NCBI RefSeq assembly: GCF_006210265.1
Contig: NZ_VCNC01000004.1
Span: 248,001 to 312,000, forward strand
Reading direction: 5' to 3'
Length of the DNA stretch: 64,000 nt
DNA from: Desulfovibrio sp. UCD-KL4C
GTDB taxonomy: Bacteria; Desulfobacterota; Desulfovibrionia; Desulfovibrionales; Desulfovibrionaceae
A model generated the notes under the pieces. The model saw only the letters and a program-made list of their open reading frames with translations. It ran no database searches and was not told where the DNA came from. The stretch's first letter is position 1. Every line of letters begins with the position of its first letter. This document shows positions 58,708 to 64,000 of the stretch, piece by piece. The position numbers were made by a program, and so were the translations under genes.

Positions 58708-59016
58708 CTATTTTATTTTATTAATTTCGTTAATGATTGCTGGCTTTTGCTTTAGTCCTTCCAAACGACTCACTTCTTCGCCATTTTTCATAAGAAGCAT
58801 GGTAGGAAATCCCTTGACTCCACACCGCTCTTTGAGTTCGACGTTCTCATCAAAATCAATGGTGTAGATGGGGAAGTCCGGATCGTTCTTGCTGATGTCT
58901 TTCAGTACAAAGGCAAGCATCTTACAGGGACCGCAAGTTTTGGAGTAAAACTCAACAAGCATGGGACCTGATTTTTCCAGTGCATCAAATTCTTGGGTGT
59001 TAACTTCTTTGATCAT
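58708..59016 (-). CDS. Thioredoxin, atypical (no Trp before CGPC)
   Basis: 102-residue thioredoxin-fold protein. The active site is KTCGPCK: the CGPC pair is normal, but the usual preceding Trp is replaced by Thr. The cis-Pro (FPTM) is present. It lies between trxB (15 bp) and the sulfotransferase gene (10 bp), so it forms a reduction module for this operon. Similar Trp-less thioredoxins accompany specialised enzymes such as glycine reductase in anaerobes. Confidence 0.9.
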   Translation of the reverse strand: MIKEVNTQEFDALEKSGPMLVEFYSKTCGPCKMLAFVLKDISKNDPDFPIYTIDFDENVELKERCGVKGFPTMLLMKNGEEVSRLEGLKQKPAIINEINKIK

Positions 59017-59031
59017 AATGTTGCTCCTATA

Positions 59032-59958
59032 TTAGTCCTTAAGAGATTCGACATATTTGGCTGCGGTGTTAGCGGCAATAGCTCCATCGGAGCATGCAGT
59101 CACAATCTGGCGTAGCTTTTTGTTGGTGATATCGCCGGCTCCGAAGATGCCGTTGACTGAAGTCCGCATTTCGTCATCCACGATGATGCATCCAAATTTG
59201 TCTAAGATACCTAGGTCGGCGAATGGTTTCGACGTTGGTTTAAGGCCAATGTATTCAAACACCCCATCACAATTGACATGGCGTTCAGTGCCGTCTTCTT
59301 TGGTTGATTTGAAACGAACCCCAGTGAGTTTTTCTTCACCTGTGAATTCCAGCACGTCCTGATAGGGGTAGATAGTTACGTTATCCATATTGCGAAGCTT
59401 GTCGCACGCTTTGGGATCTGCAGTCAGGTCAAACATGGTTACAATAGTGAGCTGATTGACAATCCCGGCCAGATAAATTGACTCTTCCACCGCAGAATTT
59501 CCGCCGCCGATGACTACGACGTCTTTGCCGCGGAATTGCGCTCCGTCACAGATGGCACACCAGCTGATGCCGTTTCCAGTAAATGATTCTTCGCCTGGCA
59601 CTTCCAGAGAGCGGGGCACTGTGCCTGTGGCAAGGATGACTGCTGCGGCTTCGAAGACAGCATTGTCTTCTTCGCAGTGGATTACTTTGGTTGCACCCTT
59701 GTCTTCGACTTTGAGGATAGTTTTATAGTCAAATTCAACGCCCAACTGCTGGGTATGCTCGAACATTTGCATGCTGAGTTCTGCCCCGTTAATAACGCCG
59801 GAACCTGTGTAGTTCTCGATTTCGTTGGTGTTGATCATCTGTCCGCCTGGAGCAAGTTTGTCCAAGATCAGGGTCTTCATGTTGGCACGGATTGCATAAA
59901 TGGCGGCAGTCATGCCTGCAGGGCCGCTTCCAACAATGATGACATCGTATTTTTTCAT
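59032..59958 (-). CDS. trxB: Thioredoxin reductase
   Basis: 308-residue NADPH:thioredoxin reductase of the low-Mr type. N-terminal FAD motif GSGPAGMTAAIYA, redox site CAIC (canonical CATC) in WCAICDGAQFRG, NADP motif GGGNSAVEESIYLA and C-terminal GAGDI. Heads the minus-strand operon trxB-trx-ASST. The linked Trx and the paired gene order suggest a dedicated thiol-reducing system for the sulfotransferase pathway, perhaps to split an organic thiosulfonate or disulfide product, although this is inference. Confidence 0.93.
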   Translation of the reverse strand: MKKYDVIIVGSGPAGMTAAIYAIRANMKTLILDKLAPGGQMINTNEIENYTGSGVINGAELSMQMFEHTQQLGVEFDYKTILKVEDKGATKVIHCEEDNAVFEAAAVILATGTVPRSLEVPGEESFTGNGISWCAICDGAQFRGKDVVVIGGGNSAVEESIYLAGIVNQLTIVTMFDLTADPKACDKLRNMDNVTIYPYQDVLEFTGEEKLTGVRFKSTKEDGTERHVNCDGVFEYIGLKPTSKPFADLGILDKFGCIIVDDEMRTSVNGIFGAGDITNKKLRQIVTACSDGAIAANTAAKYVESLKD

Positions 59959-60090
59959 ATCAAACTCCTTTCTTTAAAATAGAATATTGCAAAGTGGGAT
60001 TCTCACTATAGCTATAAACGGTACGATAAGTAGAAATGAAAAAGCTCATGACAACCTTATGGTTGCCGATGTATTGCTTCAAAATTTCTT

Positions 60091-60109
60091 ATATGGGAAA
60101 ACCCCATAT
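60091..60109. promoter_or_regulatory. ATATGGG-N5-CCCATAT operator
   Basis: Perfect 7-bp arms. The centre is about 44 bp before the predicted transcription start, the usual place for a Crp-type activator adjoining the -35 box. Probable site of the Crp-family protein encoded downstream. Confidence 0.65.
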
Positions 60110-60137
60110 TGAAAAGCTTGTCGGGAAAGTCTATAAT
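60109..60137 (+). promoter_or_regulatory. Sigma-70 promoter of the Crp-family gene
   Basis: TTGAAA (60109-60114), 17-bp spacer, TATAAT (60132-60137). Confidence 0.75.
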
Positions 60138-60285
60138 TAGTGACGGCGTATGAATCAAACTCTCGGAGAGTATGATGCCTATGCCGATAACGGTGTGAAC
60201 AAGTACACTAAATTATATTTTATTATATCTATTACTCCACCCGATATAGTCTTTTGCTAAAGACTTCTTGTTAGCTTGTACGAAC

Positions 60286-61056
60286 ATGCATTTTTTTAGC
60301 AAGAAAAAAGGTAGCCCAGACTATGTTGTGAAAAAAATCGCTAGAGTAAAGATCGCAGAAAATAAGGATATCAGAGTGAAAGTTGATACAGAACTCTCAA
60401 GCAACATGGAAATACTCAGTGCAATTGGCACTGAGATAGAGGTTCCCAAAGGGGCACGATTCGATTTTCGTAATATTTATTACTTAAAGGAAGGAATCGC
60501 TGCGCTGACACATTTGACCCTGGCAGGAGAGCAGAGTTCCTTCATCTATTTTAAACCTGGCATGCTGCTCAATTTCTTGCGTCCCATTATTACTGCCACA
60601 GGTATCGGCAGCGACATCACAATGAAACGACTTTCCTCTTTGGATCATGGCATTTATGCAAAAACAAAATGTAAATGTCTTTGTATTAATGGTGCAACCT
60701 TTCTTGAACAGGCTGAAAGAGATTCGGCATTGTATAGGATGCTCCTCCGGTCTATTAGTGAAAATTTGATCAACGTACTCGCCCTTTCGACCGAGCTCTC
60801 TACCAAGCCAGCCAGTTTACGGGTATGTCAGGTTTTGTTCGATTTCATGTCTGATGATACCCCGCCAGAGATTCCGCGTTATCTGACCTACAATGAGATT
60901 GCTTTCTATCTGTCTATGCACGTAATCACTGTTACAAAGATATTTAAAGCTCTTAAACAAAGTGGAGTCATTGATAAAAAGGGACGGACTACCATCGTTA
61001 TTGATAAAGCAAGATTATTCGCAATTGGTACAGGGGTCGAAGAACTCAAATATTAA
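60286..61056 (+). CDS. Crp/Fnr-family transcriptional regulator
   Basis: 256 residues: an N-terminal cyclic-nucleotide-binding-like beta barrel (about 40-150, with FYFKPGMLLNF) and a C-terminal Crp-type winged helix (TYNEIAFYLSMHVITVTKIFKALKQSGVIDKKG). No clustered Cys as in FNR, although KTKCKCLC (around residue 130) could bind a metal or be redox-sensitive. Start uncertain: ATG 60286 or TTG 60268, neither with a strong ribosome site. It is divergent from trxB and lies between the two sulfotransferase operons, so it is their likely regulator. Mostly diverges from Crp by its long N-terminus. Confidence 0.85.
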   Translation: MHFFSKKKGSPDYVVKKIARVKIAENKDIRVKVDTELSSNMEILSAIGTEIEVPKGARFDFRNIYYLKEGIAALTHLTLAGEQSSFIYFKPGMLLNFLRPIITATGIGSDITMKRLSSLDHGIYAKTKCKCLCINGATFLEQAERDSALYRMLLRSISENLINVLALSTELSTKPASLRVCQVLFDFMSDDTPPEIPRYLTYNEIAFYLSMHVITVTKIFKALKQSGVIDKKGRTTIVIDKARLFAIGTGVEELKY

Positions 61057-61100
61057 AGCCTACCTTTAAATATAATTCACCTAATAATTCACCATGTATT

Positions 61101-61167
61101 CACCTCCCAGTGGCCTGAGCAGGGGCGTATATCTCTCTTTTTACTTTCAGGTACACACTGGGAGGTG
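61101..61167. terminator. Shared inverted repeat between convergent genes
   Basis: CACCTCCCAGTG (61101-61112) and CACTGGGAGGTG (61156-61167), exact, 43-bp loop, T-rich on the plus side. Between the Crp gene and the convergent second sulfotransferase. Confidence 0.6.
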
Positions 61168-61180
61168 GGTTTTCTGGTTT

Positions 61181-63073
61181 TTAGTCAACAGTGATGCAAA
61201 TTCCTGTGTGGTATTTTTTTTCGTTGATGATGACTTTGACAGCAAAGATGCCGGAGAATCCGAGTTTGCTGACGTTGAGAGAAATCTGACGGTCATCTGC
61301 TTCCATAAATGAACCAACACACATGGCCAGTGCTGGGCGGGCCGTGGTGGATATATAGTAGTTGTGTGACTCTTGCTCATTTTCAAGGCAAAGCATGAGC
61401 AGACATCCTTTTTCAAACCTTCCAGAGAAGGTAAACCTATCTTCTTCTTCGACTATCTTTATTTTATACCATTCGGAAGGAGGCTGGCTTGTTTCTTCTG
61501 TTTCTGGAACTGTGTCGAATTCAGGGGTGACGTCGAGATATCCCAGAACCTTACCTTTTCCTAGAGGCATGTTGTCGCCGTCGTGGTAAAGTGAAAGCTT
61601 TTCTGCCCGGTAGAACTGGGATGGCAAGTGCATTTCAAACATGACCACGTCGTTCTTTACTTCGACTGTGACACTTTGCTGTTTGTGGCTGGGATCTTCA
61701 GGGTCAAGGAAAGCTGGTAAGAGTTTTTCAGATGCCATGCCATCGACATATCCGATACCTCCGGAGTGAACCATATAGTGGTCATTAGCATAGCATTCCA
61801 CGTTGCAAATATACGGGGAGTAGAAATGCTGACCGCGTTCTTTGCCGAACTGCCAAATCTGTTCAATTTCCATCTTATCAGTATTGATGCGGTAGCGGAC
61901 ACCACGCGAGAAGTTGTCTTTATTTTTTCTGTAATTCTCTTTTTTCTTTGAGCGCCAATGACCGTTGTCAAAGCACATGACATCCCCGTCGGGGGTTATC
62001 AGGCAAGAGTGCTGTTCGTATTGCCAGTCGAAGTTGTTCAGATCCCCGACAGGGGTGAAGAAGTACTTCTCAACCAACTCTTCAGGCCAGCCCTCAGGGT
62101 CACCCAGCATCCAGTTTAATTCCCCGGTTTCATAATCGATATTGATAATTATGTCCTGATGGCGTCCGGACAAGGTTAAGGAGTTTGTTGGCTTGTCGTA
62201 CCATACTGCGTTGCAGTGAAACCAGTCATGGGAACTCCAACTGCCGGACTTTCCAACATCCATGGGGTAAAGCCCTTGAATATCCCAAGTCTTAAGAATG
62301 TCTCCGGTCTCGCGGTCTACCAAGACCAACATGTCTTCCACTGTCTCGCGATGAAAGTCTTGTGTCAGAATCAGTAGATTACCGTCTTTCATTTCGAATT
62401 GATCATGATGATAGTTGCCGGGCAACCTATATTCTTTGACGATCTTACCTACCATAGTAACTTCACAGAGGCCCGTGGTGTGGTAGGGAGGGCGAGAATA
62501 TCTGTAGGATCCCATCAACAGATTGCCGTTAGCGGCTCGTTTCATGTCAAAGACAAAGTTTTCAGCCATGGCCCAGCGGCAATCCCCGTTGTAGTCATAT
62601 CCTGCGGGCAGGGATTTGCCTGCGGCAGAGACGAACATCATCATGCCTTCCATGTATTCTGGAGTGGTGATAATATTCTCGACTTCCTGAGTTAATTCCG
62701 GGAGCCCGCCAGTCGTGGCGATGACTGAGCTCTTTTCTCCGGTGGAAAGTTCAATGTCTACTATATTATCGCATTCTTTATAGAGGCCGAGTATTGGCAG
62801 CACATGCTCGGTCGCAGGGGGGAAGGTTTTAGTAATATTGGCGACCGATGTAACTCCACGTACTGTAATGGTCACGCCTACAGGTTTTTCTGTGCGGAAA
62901 AGAAGCACCGCTGTAAGGGGATTGATGAGGTATGGATTTACCACCAGAAGGGGGTTGTCATACTTGCATTCCTCTTCAGCGAATTGTTTCATAAAAGCTG
63001 CTTCGCTTTCATTTTGCTGAGTCACCAGATGAGATATACGTTCGTAACTAACTTTAGGTAGATTATAGTTCAT
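61181..63073 (-). CDS. Aryl-sulfate sulfotransferase-like protein 2 (leaderless)
   Basis: 630-residue paralogue of the protein at 56817, sharing NYHHDQFEM, SSHDWFHCNAVWYDK, SGRHQDIIINID, QYEQHSCLI and VHSGG. No signal peptide is visible (MNYNLPKVSYERI). Start at 63073, since GGAG is well placed there and not before the upstream ATG at 63085. It is 30 bp downstream of a DASS transporter gene on the same strand. Two cytoplasmic ASST copies, each with a DASS transporter, suggest related but distinct substrates. Confidence 0.85.
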   Translation of the reverse strand: MNYNLPKVSYERISHLVTQQNESEAAFMKQFAEEECKYDNPLLVVNPYLINPLTAVLLFRTEKPVGVTITVRGVTSVANITKTFPPATEHVLPILGLYKECDNIVDIELSTGEKSSVIATTGGLPELTQEVENIITTPEYMEGMMMFVSAAGKSLPAGYDYNGDCRWAMAENFVFDMKRAANGNLLMGSYRYSRPPYHTTGLCEVTMVGKIVKEYRLPGNYHHDQFEMKDGNLLILTQDFHRETVEDMLVLVDRETGDILKTWDIQGLYPMDVGKSGSWSSHDWFHCNAVWYDKPTNSLTLSGRHQDIIINIDYETGELNWMLGDPEGWPEELVEKYFFTPVGDLNNFDWQYEQHSCLITPDGDVMCFDNGHWRSKKKENYRKNKDNFSRGVRYRINTDKMEIEQIWQFGKERGQHFYSPYICNVECYANDHYMVHSGGIGYVDGMASEKLLPAFLDPEDPSHKQQSVTVEVKNDVVMFEMHLPSQFYRAEKLSLYHDGDNMPLGKGKVLGYLDVTPEFDTVPETEETSQPPSEWYKIKIVEEEDRFTFSGRFEKGCLLMLCLENEQESHNYYISTTARPALAMCVGSFMEADDRQISLNVSKLGFSGIFAVKVIINEKKYHTGICITVD

Positions 63074-63103
63074 TATATTCTCCATATTTATGATTAGAGT
63101 TCT

Positions 63104-64000
63104 CTAAGCTCCGATTAGATTCCAATAAGGAACAGCGGCCAGTATAAAGAAAATGAAGGCCAAAACAGTTCTAATTGCAAAGACCATGATGACATGTTTC
63201 ACCTTGATATATCCAAAAGAGAAGAAATAAAGGAGTACCGCGAATTCATAGGGGAAAATATATTGGTCCAAGCCGTATAGAAGCGAGTAAGCGGCGGTGG
63301 CAGGGGACAGTCCGAAGTTTGTGCAGATATCAACCATCGGGCCGGTGAGTGTGGCTACTGCTGCGAGCGGGGTCAAAACATAGTTTGCAAATACCCCAAC
63401 ACTAAAGATCGCTGTAAGTGTCGAAGTTTGTCCGCCTGTCAAATGCGGAATAATCAGCTCTTGAATCCCACTGCTGAGTCCAGCAGCCTTTGCGCCAGCT
63501 CCGATGCACAAGCACCCTAAGACGAAAAAGATTACGCCAAAGTTCATTTTAGCAAGTTTTTCAGTGTTCAGCAGGTTCATTCCGGGTAGGAAGCAGGTAG
63601 ATCCCATGAAAATCAGGACAAGTCCGGAGTTTAGCCCGTGGTATTTCGTTGTTGCCATTAGAATCAACATGATAACCATAATTGCCAAGCTTTTGTACTC
63701 ATCTGGTTTTGTTTTTCCGAGTGCTTGGTATTCTTGATTGATATAGTCCTTGAGATCTGTGGAAAGCTTGGGGCGCATCACGAGTAGAATAGTGATCAAA
63801 GAGATCGCAGCGTATAATACGGCTAGAGGAAAATTGTGCAGGAAGTAGTTACTCCAAGTTATGGGGACTGCCATGGATTGCCCTGCTATACTCGCGGCCA
63901 TGATGACATCCCCACCACCTGTCAGGTACGCCAGCTTCGAGCAGGCGACTGCAATGAATCCGACCAAGAGGACTGTGGCTCCTTCTCGTGATCCTTTTTT
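63104..64000 (-). CDS. DASS-family anion transporter, C-terminal part (runs off window)
   Basis: The open frame continues past 64000 without a stop or convincing start (the first residues before an apparent start read GSREGATVLLVGFIAVACSK). About 299 residues are visible: GGGDVIMAASIAG, NFGVIFFVLGCLCIGAGAKAAGLSSGI, and TPLAAVATLTGPMVDIC, matching the C-terminal half of DASS transporters. Stop at 63104. It is directly upstream of, and probably co-transcribed with, the second sulfotransferase. It is a separate subgroup from the transporter at 55038, to which it is only loosely similar. Confidence 0.85.
   Translation of the reverse strand, partial: KKGSREGATVLLVGFIAVACSKLAYLTGGGDVIMAASIAGQSMAVPITWSNYFLHNFPLAVLYAAISLITILLVMRPKLSTDLKDYINQEYQALGKTKPDEYKSLAIMVIMLILMATTKYHGLNSGLVLIFMGSTCFLPGMNLLNTEKLAKMNFGVIFFVLGCLCIGAGAKAAGLSSGIQELIIPHLTGGQTSTLTAIFSVGVFANYVLTPLAAVATLTGPMVDICTNFGLSPATAAYSLLYGLDQYIFPYEFAVLLYFFSFGYIKVKHVIMVFAIRTVLAFIFFILAAVPYWNLIGA

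Larger units (their letters stand above)
59959..60285. promoter_or_regulatory. Divergent control region trxB / Crp regulator
   Basis: Contains the trxB ribosome site (AAAGGAG), a palindrome and a consensus sigma-70 promoter for the plus strand, and about 150 bp of leader before the regulator. No gene. Confidence 0.6.

Noticed and set aside
1-64000. tRNA, rRNA or origin of replication
   Set aside because: No cloverleaf with CCA end, rRNA sequence or DnaA-box cluster was seen on either strand.

Overview
The window looks like the chromosome of a Gram-negative, low-to-mid GC anaerobe, most likely a marine Desulfovibrio-type sulfate reducer (Desulfovibrionales). Evidence: a TonB receptor (outer membrane), four good sigma-54 promoters and two sigma-54 activators, two large cytoplasmic molybdopterin oxidoreductases, an oxygen-independent reductive pyrimidine pathway, and a gene island resembling the ferrosome (Fez) clusters known from Desulfovibrio magneticus. 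No sulfate-reduction marker gene or rRNA is present, so the assignment is inferential.

Layout. 1-0.53 kb: internally deleted ISL3-type insertion sequence. 0.66-4.0 kb (-): lipA, gcvH, lpd and an OsmC-like gene. 4.1-13.7 kb (+): BCCT transporter, AlkP-superfamily phosphodiesterase, a truncated paralogue of it, a small protein, a PAS/sigma-54 activator, a DMT exporter and a YitT membrane protein. These are tied together by an 11-copy CGAC-N6-GTCG dyad set next to sigma-54 promoters at 4845 and 11573. 13.95-26.87 kb: a 12.9-kb block with Tn7-like features (TGT...ACA ends, repeated TTTGATAAA sites, a 16-codon tnsA stub at the left end and another tnsA piece just beyond the right end). Its cargo is a GAF/sigma-54 activator, sodium symporter, two tiny membrane proteins, IclR regulator, pyrogallol-type transhydroxylase (large subunit with an extra N-terminal SCP2-like domain, plus FeS subunit), MFS carrier, FmdE-MoeA fusion and MoaA.

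27.0-35.8 kb: an XRE-cupin regulator and, divergently from a sigma-54 promoter, a complete uracil/thymine-type catabolic operon: NCS1 uptake, hydantoinase/dihydropyrimidinase, M20 amidohydrolase, class III aminotransferase, Fe-type alcohol dehydrogenase and PreA. 36.0-42.6 kb (-): ABC importer, methyltransferase, TonB receptor and AraC regulator, probably iron-regulated. 42.8-46.1 kb (-): cytoplasmic DMSO-reductase-family enzyme with its FeS subunit and a MarR regulator. 46.4-54.7 kb: ferrosome-like island with two P1B-type ATPases, a triple-FeoA protein, an HMA-like protein, four small membrane/linker proteins (one with a 15-bp tandem repeat coding for QPVYG units) and a Fur regulator. 55.0-64.0 kb: two leaderless aryl-sulfotransferase-like paralogues, each beside a DASS anion transporter, with a thioredoxin/thioredoxin reductase pair and a Crp-family regulator between them.

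The general theme is a set of substrate-specific accessory cassettes, each with its own regulator, transporter and recognisable operator. I see no tRNA, rRNA or CRISPR array.
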